NCBI RefSeq assembly: GCF_003730135.1
Contig: NZ_RJVO01000003.1
Location: forward strand, 372,001 to 436,000
Length of the DNA stretch: 64,000 nucleotides
From: Stagnimonas aquatica
GTDB taxonomy: Bacteria; Pseudomonadota; Gammaproteobacteria; Nevskiales; Nevskiaceae
Reading direction: 5' to 3'
The notes under the pieces were generated by a model. The model did not search any database. It had not been told where the DNA came from and saw nothing but the letters and a program-made list of their open reading frames with translations. Shown one piece after another: positions 10,020 through 17,484 of this stretch. Within the stretch, counting starts at the first letter, position 1; the number at the start of each line of letters is the position of its first letter. Position numbers and translations under genes: made by a program.

Positions 10020-11279
10020 GGTCTTCTTGCCGCCGAACAGCATGCCGGCGTAGACGCCGAGGCCGCGGGCGACGCTCGCAAACGGGTCACCCATGACCGC
10101 CTCGGCGTCGCCCACGGCGGCGGCGATGGCGCTGCGCAGCTCACGCACGCCGGTGGAGCCGCCGGTGAAGTAGATGGCGTCCAGGCCGCCGGGCGCGATC
10201 CCGGCCAGCTTCAGGGTTTCCAGCGCGGTGGCGGCGATGCTGCTCACCGCCTTCTGGATGGCGCCGTTGAGACCGGCTTCATCGACCTCGGCCGCCAGCG
10301 CCTCTTCGATGAAGTCGAGCGGAATGCGGGTGCTGCCGCCGTTGGCGACCGCCACCTTGGCATCTTCCACCAGGCCGGCGATGCGGTGCCCCTCGCGCTC
10401 GCGCAGCACCCGCATCAGGCGGGCGTGCAGGCGCTCGTCGGCATAGAACGGGCGCAGCGTCTCCGCCTGCGCCAGCTCGCGTGGCGCGTACAGGAAGTTG
10501 ATCTTGTGCCAGGTCGCCAGCTCGAAATAGGTATGGGCTGGCACCGGTTTGCCGCTGCGGCCGAGGCTGCCCAGGCCTAAGCAGGGCATGGCGCTGACCA
10601 AGCTCAGTTGTTGGTCGAAATCGGTGCCGGCCAGATGCACACCAGCGCTGGCCAGCACGTCGGCGCTGCGGTCCTCGCGGCCGGCACGGCCAGGACCCAG
10701 GCGCACCAGCGAGAAGTCGGAAGTGCCGCCGCCGATGTCGGCGACCAGCACCAGGGCCTCGCGTTCCAGCTTGGACTCGTAGTCGAGCGCGGCGGCGATC
10801 GGCTCGTACTGGAAGCGCACCTCGGTGAACCCCACCTCGCGGGCGATATCGGCCAGGGTCGACTCGGCCAGACGGTCGCGCTCGGGGTTGTCGTCGACGA
10901 AATGCACCGGCCGGCCCAGCACCACCGGCCCGACCGGGCCTTTGGCCTGGGTCTCGGCGGCGGTCTTCAGGTGGGCGAGAAACTGGGCGATGATTTCCCG
11001 GTAGGCCAGCGGCCGGCCGTTGACCAGGGTGGTTTCGCCGAGCAGGTCGCTGCCGAGCAGGCTCTTCAGCGAGCGCATCAGGCGGCCACCGTAGCCGGCC
11101 TGGTATTCGGACAGAGCCTGGCGGCCGAAGGCGGTGTGCTGCTCGTCGGCGTTGAAGAACACCGCCGTGGGCAGGGTGTCCTTGCCTTGCTCCAGCGGCA
11201 CCAGCCGGCGCTTCTGCTTGATGCCCAGACACACTGCCGAGTTGGAGGTGCCGAAGTCGATGGCGGCGTAGGCAGTCAT
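10008..11279 (-). CDS. YegD-like Hsp70-family ATPase, lacking the substrate-binding domain
   Basis: A 423-residue actin/Hsp70-fold ATPase. Phosphate-1 motif DFGTSNSAV sits at the N-terminus, phosphate-2 motif VADIGGGTSDFSL in the middle and an adenosine motif (YFTGGSTGVRELRSAI) near the C-terminus. The chain stops just after the nucleotide-binding domain, so the peptide-binding beta-sandwich and lid of DnaK are absent, as in E. coli YegD. No DnaJ or GrpE partner is nearby. The biological role of YegD-type proteins is poorly defined. The gene is divergent from uvrB and its last 12 bp overlap the RND permease gene tail to tail. Confidence 0.88.
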   Translation of the reverse strand: MTAYAAIDFGTSNSAVCLGIKQKRRLVPLEQGKDTLPTAVFFNADEQHTAFGRQALSEYQAGYGGRLMRSLKSLLGSDLLGETTLVNGRPLAYREIIAQFLAHLKTAAETQAKGPVGPVVLGRPVHFVDDNPERDRLAESTLADIAREVGFTEVRFQYEPIAAALDYESKLEREALVLVADIGGGTSDFSLVRLGPGRAGREDRSADVLASAGVHLAGTDFDQQLSLVSAMPCLGLGSLGRSGKPVPAHTYFELATWHKINFLYAPRELAQAETLRPFYADERLHARLMRVLREREGHRIAGLVEDAKVAVANGGSTRIPLDFIEEALAAEVDEAGLNGAIQKAVSSIAATALETLKLAGIAPGGLDAIYFTGGSTGVRELRSAIAAAVGDAEAVMGDPFASVARGLGVYAGMLFGGKKTSVR

Positions 11280-11426
11280 GGGAGGGTGGAACCGGGCCGC
11301 AGGCCAAAAAAATGGCCGCGGAGTCTACCCGGCGGACCGCCGGTCGCCTAGCGCCGGCGCGCAAGCAGGCCGGGGGCGCCTCGTCTGAGGCAAACTAGAT
11401 GGTCCCTTCGCCAGGTGTCAGTTCCC

Positions 11427-13511
11427 ATGTCCGATCTGGTCGTCGAGCACGTCTCCGGCAAGCTGGTCCGCCTCAAGCGCCGGCAGGATCTGCTGTTCCA
11501 GCTCAAGCAGGAGTGGCCGCCGGCGGGCGATCAGCCGGCCGCCATCGCCGGCCTGGTGCAGGGACTCAACGACGGTCTGGCGCACCAGACCCTGCTCGGC
11601 GTCACCGGCTCCGGCAAGACCTACACCATCGCCAACGTCATCCAGCAGGTGCAGCGGCCCTGTCTGATCATGGCGCCGAACAAGACCCTGGCGGCGCAGC
11701 TCTACGGCGAGTTCAAGGAGTTTTTCCCCGACAACGCCGTCGAGTACTTCGTCTCCTATTACGACTATTACCAGCCGGAAGCCTATGTGCCGTCCTCCGA
11801 CACCTTCATCGAGAAGGACTCGGCGGTAAACGAGCACATCGAGCAGATGCGTCTGTCGGCGACCAAGGCGCTGATCGAGCGGCGCGACGCCATCATCATC
11901 GCCAGCGTCTCGGCGATCTACGGCCTGGGCGACCCCGAGAGCTACTTCCAGATGGTGCTGCACGTGGTCAAGGGCGACCGCATCAGCCAGCGCGACATCA
12001 TCCTGCAGCTCACCGCCATGCAGTACACCCGCAACGAAACGGTGCTGGAACGCGGCCAGTTCCGGGTGCGTGGCGAGGTGATCGACATCTACGCGGCGGA
12101 ATCCGACGATGAGGCGGTGCGCATCGAGCTGTTCGATGGCGAGGTGGACAGCATCGCCTATTTCGATCCGCTCACCGGCGCGATACTGCGGCGGGTGCCC
12201 CGGGTCAGCGTCTACGCCGGCAGCCACTACGTGACGCCGCGCGAGCGCACGCTGGGCATGATGGGGACCATCAAGACCGAGTTGCAGGAGCGCATCGCCT
12301 ACTTCCGCTCGGTGAACAAGCTGGTGGAGGCACAACGCATCGAGCAGCGCACCCACTTCGATCTGGAGATGATCCAGGAGATCGGCTACTGCAAGGGCAT
12401 CGAGAATTACAGTCGTTATCTGTCCGGCAAAAAAGCCGGTGAGCCGCCACCCTGTCTGTTCGACTACCTGCCGCCCGATGCCCTGGTGGTGCTTGACGAG
12501 TCGCACGTGACCGTCCCGCAGATCGGCGGCATGTACAAGGGTGACCGGGCGCGCAAGGAAACCCTGGTCGAGTACGGCTTCCGTCTGCCTTCGGCGCTCG
12601 ACAACCGGCCGCTGAAGTTCGAGGAGTTCGAGCGCATCTGCCCGCAGACCATCTACGTCTCGGCGACGCCGGGTCCGTATGAACTGAAGAAGTCGGACGG
12701 GCAGGTGGTCGAACAGGTGGTGCGGCCCACCGGCCTGGTCGATCCCCAGGTGGAGGTGCGGCCGGCGCTGAGCCAGGTCGACGACGTGCTGGGCGAAATC
12801 CGGCTGCGGGTGGAGCGGCAGGAGCGGGTGCTGATCACCGTGCTGACCAAGCGCATGGCCGAGGATCTGACCGATTACCTCGACGAGCACAGCGTGAAGG
12901 TGCGCTATCTGCATTCCGACATCGACACGGTCGAGCGCGCCGAGATCATCCGCGACCTGCGCCTGGGCGTGTTCGACGTGCTGGTCGGCATCAATCTGCT
13001 GCGCGAGGGCCTGGATATTCCCGAGGTTTCTCTGGTGGCCATCCTTGATGCCGACAAGGAGGGCTTCCTGCGCTCCGAACGTTCGCTGATCCAAACCATC
13101 GGCCGTGCGGCGCGCAACCTCAATGGCCGCGCCATCCTCTACGCCGACCAGATGACCGAGTCGATGAAGAAGGCTATCGGCGAAACCAATCGCCGGCGCG
13201 AGAAGCAGGTGAGCTTCAACCTCGCGCAGGGCATCACCCCGCGCGGCGTCAAGAAGAAGGTGCAGGACGTCATGCGCCTCGGCTACGAAACCCTGCCCGA
13301 GGACCGGCGCAAGGGCGGCGCCCGCGAGCTGCCCAAGGCGGCCGAGCCGCTGGTCAGCTACGAGGACCCGGCGAAGCTGGGCCGCAACATCGTCCGCCTG
13401 GAAAAGGAGATGAAGCAGGCGGCGCTGAATCTGGAGTTCGAGAAGGCGGCCCGCCTGCGCGACCAGATCCGACAGTTGCGGGAGGCGGCTCTGCGTTCGG
13501 CGGTGGTTTAG
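11427..13511 (+). CDS. uvrB: Excinuclease ABC subunit UvrB
   Basis: A 694-residue DNA-damage-verifying helicase of nucleotide excision repair, acting with UvrA and UvrC. Walker A GVTGSGKT is at 58-65, the beta-hairpin region is [15 protein letters not shown], Walker B includes VVLDESHVT, helicase motif VI includes QTIGRAARN, and a C-terminal UVR domain ([20 protein letters not shown]) binds UvrC. ATG 11427 was chosen because AGGTG lies about 9 nt upstream; GTG 11415 is an in-frame alternative. I see no LexA-type CTGT-N8-ACAG operator in the short upstream gap, so SOS control is not evident here. Confidence 0.97.
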   Translation: MSDLVVEHVSGKLVRLKRRQDLLFQLKQEWPPAGDQPAAIAGLVQGLNDGLAHQTLLGVTGSGKTYTIANVIQQVQRPCLIMAPNKTLAAQLYGEFKEFFPDNAVEYFVSYYDYYQPEAYVPSSDTFIEKDSAVNEHIEQMRLSATKALIERRDAIIIASVSAIYGLGDPESYFQMVLHVVKGDRISQRDIILQLTAMQYTRNETVLERGQFRVRGEVIDIYAAESDDEAVRIELFDGEVDSIAYFDPLTGAILRRVPRVSVYAGSHYVTPRERTLGMMGTIKTELQERIAYFRSVNKLVEAQRIEQRTHFDLEMIQEIGYCKGIENYSRYLSGKKAGEPPPCLFDYLPPDALVVLDESHVTVPQIGGMYKGDRARKETLVEYGFRLPSALDNRPLKFEEFERICPQTIYVSATPGPYELKKSDGQVVEQVVRPTGLVDPQVEVRPALSQVDDVLGEIRLRVERQERVLITVLTKRMAEDLTDYLDEHSVKVRYLHSDIDTVERAEIIRDLRLGVFDVLVGINLLREGLDIPEVSLVAILDADKEGFLRSERSLIQTIGRAARNLNGRAILYADQMTESMKKAIGETNRRREKQVSFNLAQGITPRGVKKKVQDVMRLGYETLPEDRRKGGARELPKAAEPLVSYEDPAKLGRNIVRLEKEMKQAALNLEFEKAARLRDQIRQLREAALRSAVV

Positions 13512-13520
13512 CGCGACGGG

Positions 13521-13549
13521 TTGCCCTTTGCGAGGCGGGACAGTATTCT
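13521..13549 (+). promoter_or_regulatory. Sigma-70 promoter of tRNA-Val
   Basis: TTGCCC, a 17-nt spacer and TATTCT, followed by a GC-rich discriminator. The tRNA starts 22 nt after the -10. The GC-rich discriminator is typical of stable-RNA promoters under stringent control (inference). Confidence 0.65.
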
Positions 13550-13571
13550 TCGCGCCCTCGAACGAACTTTT

Positions 13572-13648
13572 GGGCGTGTAGCTCAGCTGGTTAGAGCACC
13601 ACCTTGACATGGTGGGGGTCGTTGGTTCGAGTCCAATCGCGCCTACCA
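13572..13648 (+). tRNA. tRNA-Val (GAC)
   Basis: A 77-nt cloverleaf with D-arm GCTCAGCTGGTTAGAGC, anticodon arm CCACC-TTGACAT-GGTGG (GAC anticodon), variable loop, T-arm TTGG-TTCGAGT-CCAA and encoded CCA. The acceptor stem GGGCGTG/CGCGCCT has two wobble pairs, including a terminal G1-U72. The body matches the enterobacterial tRNA-Val(GAC) pattern closely. Confidence 0.95.
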
Positions 13649-13655
13649 AAACACG

Positions 13656-13680
13656 AAAACCCCGCTCCGGCGGGGTTTTT
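13656..13680 (+). terminator. Rho-independent terminator of tRNA-Val
   Basis: Arms 13656-13665 and 13670-13679 (AAAACCCCGC and complement) enclose a TCCG loop and end in five Ts, eight bases after the tRNA. The remaining gap to the EAL gene (13681-13788) shows no other feature I can support. Confidence 0.85.
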
Positions 13681-13788
13681 CGTTGGTGCTGGCCGGTGCT
13701 GGTTCCTGGCCCTGCGGCTTGCTGGGTTTGCCAGTGCTTTCAGGCCGATGCCATCATCCATAACCAAACCAAAAATAGGGTGCAGCGG

Positions 13789-15018
13789 ATGGACATTCCG
13801 CTCCTGCGGGGGGCAATAGAGGAGCGCTACTGCCGGCTGGTCGAGGCCGGGGAAGTCTTGTTCCGGCAAGGCGAGCACGGCGACGCCGCTTACGTGATTG
13901 ACGTCGGGGTCGTTGAGATTTACGCCGAGGATGCCGACGGCCGCCACACTATCGCCCGGCTCACTGAAAACGAGCTGTTCGGCGAAATGGCGCTGCTGGG
14001 TGACAGCCGGCGCAGCGCCTCGGCGGTGGCCTTGGAGGCGACGCGGCTGCTGGTGATCACTCCCGACCACCTGCGCGAGCGGCTGGAAAGCGCCGACCCA
14101 CTGACCCGGCATCTGCTGCGCACCCTGGTGCTGCGCAGTCGCGAACTGCTGCAGCGCCATCGTCCGGGGCCGGCACCGAGCAACGGCGCCGACCTTATCG
14201 CCGAGGAACTGGCGGCCAACGACCGGCGCCTGGCCTTCGGCCGGGTACGGATCGAGCAGGCCATGGAACTGGCCTTGCAGCGCCGCGAGTTCCAGCTGTA
14301 CTTCCAGCCGGTACTGCGTCTGCCAGCGGGGCCGGTGGCTGGCTATGAAGCGCTGATTCGCTGGATCAAGCCGGACGGCAGCCGCGTGCCACCGGCCGAG
14401 TTCATTCCGATCGCCGAAAGCTCGGACCTGATCTGGCCGATTGGACGCTGGGTGCTGGAAACTGCGGTGGACGGCCTGCTGCGCTTGGCGCAATCCGGGC
14501 TGGGGGAGTCCGTCGACACGCCCTTGTTCATGAACGTCAACCTGTCAGCCCGGCAGTTGCAGGATCCGGAGTTGCTGCCACTGCTGGCGTCACAGGTGGC
14601 GCGCCTGCACGGTCGGCACTGCCGGCTGAAGCTGGAGGTCACCGAGTCGCTGATGATCGGCAATGTGGCGCTGATGCAGGATTTCATCGTCCGCTGCCGG
14701 GAGCTGGGAGTACCGGTGGTGCTCGACGACTTCGGTACCGGTTATTGCTCGCTGTCCTATCTGCATCTGTTCGACGTGCAGGCGATGAAGCTGGACCGCT
14801 CCTTCGTGCGCGGTATCTCGGTGAGCCGGGCCAGCGAGAAAGTGGTGCGCGGCATCGTCGGCATGGCCCACGAGTTGGGGCTGGAGGTGGTGGTCGAGGG
14901 CGTGGAAACCGCCGACCAGGCCCAGCAGGCCAGTGATCTGGGCGTCGATTTCGCGCAAGGTTTCTACTTTGCCCGACCCGCCCCCCTGGACGAATTGCTG
15001 CCAGCACGGGCGCCCTGA
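13789..15018 (+). CDS. Cyclic-nucleotide-binding/EAL domain protein, probable c-di-GMP phosphodiesterase
   Basis: A 409-residue cytoplasmic protein. Residues 1-125 form a CRP-like nucleotide-binding fold with phosphate-cassette elements FGEMALL and RRSASA. From about 155 to the end is an EAL domain with the signature elements in place: [45 protein letters not shown] and QGFYFARP. No GGDEF domain is present. The catalytic set predicts hydrolysis of c-di-GMP, possibly modulated by cAMP or another ligand at the N-terminus. ATG 13789 is preceded by AGGG at 8 nt; the open frame upstream overlaps tRNA-Val and is not coding. It sits directly before infC, where thrS is common in relatives. Confidence 0.88.
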   Translation: MDIPLLRGAIEERYCRLVEAGEVLFRQGEHGDAAYVIDVGVVEIYAEDADGRHTIARLTENELFGEMALLGDSRRSASAVALEATRLLVITPDHLRERLESADPLTRHLLRTLVLRSRELLQRHRPGPAPSNGADLIAEELAANDRRLAFGRVRIEQAMELALQRREFQLYFQPVLRLPAGPVAGYEALIRWIKPDGSRVPPAEFIPIAESSDLIWPIGRWVLETAVDGLLRLAQSGLGESVDTPLFMNVNLSARQLQDPELLPLLASQVARLHGRHCRLKLEVTESLMIGNVALMQDFIVRCRELGVPVVLDDFGTGYCSLSYLHLFDVQAMKLDRSFVRGISVSRASEKVVRGIVGMAHELGLEVVVEGVETADQAQQASDLGVDFAQGFYFARPAPLDELLPARAP

Positions 15019-15038
15019 GCCGGCGGCGCCAGCCCAGC

Positions 15039-15068
15039 TTGTCTTGAGGTGGGCTGCTCGAATATCAT
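15039..15068 (+). promoter_or_regulatory. Putative promoter of the infC-rpmI-rplT operon
   Basis: TTGTCT, an 18-nt spacer and TATCAT lie between the EAL stop and infC. A transcript starting near 15075 would have a leader of about 47 nt. Hexamers are moderate and the spacer is one base long, so this is a candidate only. Confidence 0.4.
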
Positions 15069-15121
15069 CCGCGACCTTTATTTTTGGCCGCCCGTCCGGG
15101 TTTCGGCTGGAGGATTTAGTT

Positions 15122-15640
15122 ATCTCGACAGAAAAGCAGGATCGTCGCAATGAGGAGATCAACGTACCCCGCGTACGTGTGATTGGCTCCGACGGTGCAC
15201 AGATTGGCGTGATCCCCACACGCGAAGCGATCGCCATGGCGGTTGCCGAGGGTCTGGAGTTGGTGGAAATCTCCCCCAACGCCGAACCGCCGGTCTGCAA
15301 GATCATGGATTACGGCAAGTTCCTGTATCAGAAGGACAAGCAGCAACAGGCCGCGCGCAAGAAGCAGAAGCAGATCCAGATCAAGGAAATGAAGTTTCGC
15401 CCCGGTACCGAAGAGGCGGACTACAACACCAAGTTGCGGCAGATCAGGGGCTTTCTGGAAGAGGGGGACAAGGTCAAGATCAACCTGCGCTACAAGGGCC
15501 GCGAAATGGCCCACCAGGAGATCGGCCTGCAGATGATCGAACGCATCAAGGCCGACTTGATCGAGCTTGCGGTGGTCGAGCAGCACCCCAGGATGGAAGG
15601 TCGCCAAGCCGTCATGGTGATGGGGCCGAAGAAGAAGTAG
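15122..15640 (+). CDS. infC: Translation initiation factor IF-3 (AUC start)
   Basis: A 172-residue IF-3: N-terminal domain to about residue 75 ([20 protein letters not shown]), lysine/glutamine-rich linker helix ([14 protein letters not shown]) and C-terminal domain ending in VMVMGPKKK. It prevents 30S-50S association and checks start-codon pairing. No ATG, GTG or TTG fits the family N-terminus. An ATC at 15122 lies 8 nt after a perfect GGAGG (15109-15113). Known biology: infC of E. coli starts with AUU, and IF-3 represses its own translation by rejecting non-canonical starts; an AUC start here would serve the same feedback. GTT at 15119 is a less likely alternative. Confidence 0.92.
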   Translation: MSTEKQDRRNEEINVPRVRVIGSDGAQIGVIPTREAIAMAVAEGLELVEISPNAEPPVCKIMDYGKFLYQKDKQQQAARKKQKQIQIKEMKFRPGTEEADYNTKLRQIRGFLEEGDKVKINLRYKGREMAHQEIGLQMIERIKADLIELAVVEQHPRMEGRQAVMVMGPKKK

Positions 15641-15813
15641 GGCGGTCCCCGCATGGCGGGGCGGCCAGATGGGTCGGTCAGCCAGAGCAGACCGACGTGG
15701 TTTTCAGCAGCACCCGAAGCCTTGCTGGATTTTTCAGCAAGCCCGGTCAGCTCCCGTTTTGATGTCGTGGGATGTGAAGCCGGTTAAAAAATGCAGACAT
15801 CAGGAGCATCAAG
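15641..15813 (+). promoter_or_regulatory. infC-rpmI intergenic leader with two hairpins
   Basis: This 173-bp spacer has a CCCCGC/GCGGGG hairpin (15647-15652 with 15656-15661) and a CTTGCTG/CAGCAAG hairpin (15721-15727 with 15735-15741), neither followed by a T-tract. In E. coli the region before rpmI folds into an L20-binding pseudoknot that represses rpmI-rplT. An analogous role here is inference; I could not confirm an L20-site mimic. Confidence 0.3.
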
Positions 15814-16011
15814 ATGCCGAAGTTGAAAACCAAGAAGGGCGCTGCCAAGCGCTTTTCGGCCACCGGCAAGGGTGGTTTCAAGCGTGGTCACGCGTTCAAG
15901 CGCCACATTCTCACCAAGATGTCGGGCAAGACCATCCGCCATTTGCGCGGCGAAACCCAGGTCCACCCGTCGGACGTGGCCGAAGTGAAGCAGATGCTTC
16001 CCTACGCCTAA
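15814..16011 (+). CDS. rpmI: 50S ribosomal protein L35
   Basis: A 65-residue, strongly basic protein beginning [14 protein letters not shown] and containing [16 protein letters not shown], the L35 family pattern and length. It is a component of the large ribosomal subunit. An AGGAG lies 8 nt before ATG. It is followed after 28 nt by rplT and probably co-transcribed with infC. Confidence 0.97.
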   Translation: MPKLKTKKGAAKRFSATGKGGFKRGHAFKRHILTKMSGKTIRHLRGETQVHPSDVAEVKQMLPYA

Positions 16012-16039
16012 CGCCACCCCCATCTAAAGGAGAATCACC

Positions 16040-16399
16040 ATGGCTCGTGTCAAGCGTGGCGTTACCGCCAAGGCCCGTCACAAGAAAATCCTCAACGCGG
16101 CGAAGGGCTACTACGGCGCCCGTTCGCGCGTCTTCCGCGTCGCCAAGCAGGCGGTCATCAAGGCTGGCCAGTACGCCTTCCGCGACCGTCGCGTCAAGAA
16201 GCGCGAGTTCCGCGCCCTCTGGGCCCAGCGCATCAATGCCGCCGCCCGCGAGAGCGGTCTGTCCTACAGCAAGTTCATCCACGGCCTGAAGCTGGCCGGC
16301 ATCGAGCTGGACCGCAAGGTCCTGGCGGAACTGGCTGTCAGCGACAAGCCGGCGTTTGCGGGTCTGGTTGAGCAGGCCAAGGCCAAGCTCGCCGCCTGA
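16040..16399 (+). CDS. rplT: 50S ribosomal protein L20
   Basis: A 119-residue basic protein starting [19 protein letters not shown], with [15 protein letters not shown] and [20 protein letters not shown], diagnostic of L20. It is an early-assembly 23S rRNA binder and, in well-studied bacteria, autogenous repressor of rpmI-rplT. AAAGGAG lies about 7 nt upstream of the ATG. A strong terminator hairpin follows 20 nt after the stop. Confidence 0.98.
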   Translation: MARVKRGVTAKARHKKILNAAKGYYGARSRVFRVAKQAVIKAGQYAFRDRRVKKREFRALWAQRINAAARESGLSYSKFIHGLKLAGIELDRKVLAELAVSDKPAFAGLVEQAKAKLAA

Positions 16400-16419
16400 T
16401 CGCGCGACTAGCATCAAGC

Positions 16420-16456
16420 GGGGGAGCGGCAGGTCTGCCGTTCCCCCTTTTTGTTT
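16420..16456 (+). terminator. Strong rho-independent terminator/attenuator between rplT and pheS
   Basis: A 12-bp stem (16420-16431 with 16436-16447, one G-U pair) and 4-nt loop are followed by TTTTTGTTT. It ends 15 nt before the pheS ATG, so pheST expression requires read-through or a promoter inside this short region. No phenylalanine-rich leader peptide like E. coli pheM fits in the 20 nt before the stem. Confidence 0.85.
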
Positions 16457-16471
16457 GTGGACCTTAGCGAA

Positions 16472-17473
16472 ATGAGCGACCCACTTCTCGAACTGCAAAC
16501 CCAAGCGCAGGCGGACATCGCCGCCAGCGCCGACGCCCGGGCGCTGGAAGCGCTGCGGGTCGACCTGCTCGGCAAGAAGGGCCGGGTGACCGAGTTGCTG
16601 AAGAGCCTGGGCGGCATGGCCCCGGACGAGCGCAAGGCCTTTGGCGAGCGCGTCAACCGGGTCCGTGACGCGGTGAACCAGGCGCTGGATGGCCGCGCGA
16701 AGACGCTGGCCGAGGCGGAGCTGAGTCGCAAGCTGGCTTCGGAAACCCTGGACGTGACGCTGCCCGGCCGTGGCGAGACCGTGGGCGGCCTGCACCCGAT
16801 CAGCCGCACCATCGCCCGCATCTCGCGGCTGTTCAACGATCTCGGTTTCGAGACCGTCGAAGGGCCGGAGATCGAGGACGATTTCCACAACTTCCAGGCG
16901 CTCAACATTCCCGAAAGCCATCCGGCGCGGGCGATGCAGGACACCTTCTATCTCAAGAACGGCAGCCGCCTGCTGCGCACGCACACCAGTCCGGTGCAGG
17001 TGCGGACCATGCTGTCGTGCACGCCGCCGATCCGTATCATCTGCCCGGGGCGGGTCTATCGCGTCGACTACGATCGCACCCACAGCCCGATGTTCCATCA
17101 GGTCGAGGGCCTGTACGTGGCCGAGAAGGTCAGCTTCGCCGACCTCAAGTACGACATCGTCACCTTCCTTTCGCGCTTTTTCGAGCGCGAGGTGGAAGCG
17201 CTGTTCCGCCCCAGCTACTTCCCCTTCGTGGAGCCCGGTGCCGACGTGCACATCAAATGGGACGACCCGGATAAGGGGCCGCGCTGGCTGGAGGTGATGG
17301 GCTGCGGCATGGTCCACCCCAACGTGCTGAAGGCGGTGAACATCGATCCCGAGCGCTACACCGGCTATGCCTTCGGCATGGGCGTGGAGCGCATGGCCAT
17401 GCTGCGCTACGGCGTCAGCGATCTGCGCGACTTCTTCCAGAACGACGTCCGCTTCCTCGAACAATTCAAGTAA
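16472..17473 (+). CDS. pheS: Phenylalanine-tRNA ligase alpha subunit
   Basis: A 333-residue catalytic alpha subunit of the (alpha-beta)2 class II synthetase. It has an N-terminal coiled coil (about 1-90), then the core with motif 2 region ([20 protein letters not shown]) and motif 3 ([17 protein letters not shown]). ATG 16472 begins MSDPLLEL as expected. In-frame TTG 16451 and GTG 16457 lie in or next to the terminator T-tract and are rejected. No clear Shine-Dalgarno is visible before the ATG, which is unusual for this operon. pheT follows after 11 nt. Confidence 0.96.
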   Translation: MSDPLLELQTQAQADIAASADARALEALRVDLLGKKGRVTELLKSLGGMAPDERKAFGERVNRVRDAVNQALDGRAKTLAEAELSRKLASETLDVTLPGRGETVGGLHPISRTIARISRLFNDLGFETVEGPEIEDDFHNFQALNIPESHPARAMQDTFYLKNGSRLLRTHTSPVQVRTMLSCTPPIRIICPGRVYRVDYDRTHSPMFHQVEGLYVAEKVSFADLKYDIVTFLSRFFEREVEALFRPSYFPFVEPGADVHIKWDDPDKGPRWLEVMGCGMVHPNVLKAVNIDPERYTGYAFGMGVERMAMLRYGVSDLRDFFQNDVRFLEQFK

Positions 17474-17484
17474 GAGAGCCAGCC

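Noticed and set aside
11280-11426. LexA operator upstream of uvrB
   Set aside because: No CTGT-N8-ACAG or close variant is present in the spacer.
11418-13649. A 743-codon open frame antisense to uvrB
   Set aside because: It is composed of His/Gln/Asp/Val/Leu-rich sequence typical of the antisense of a high-GC gene and shows no domain; uvrB explains the region.
13609-13788. N-terminal extension of the EAL protein by 60 codons
   Set aside because: It starts inside tRNA-Val and crosses its terminator; ATG 13789 with AGGG gives a complete protein.
15669-15813. Small leader ORF between infC and rpmI
   Set aside because: The frame continues through rpmI as an out-of-frame shadow, has no ribosome-binding site and has no regulatory codon runs.
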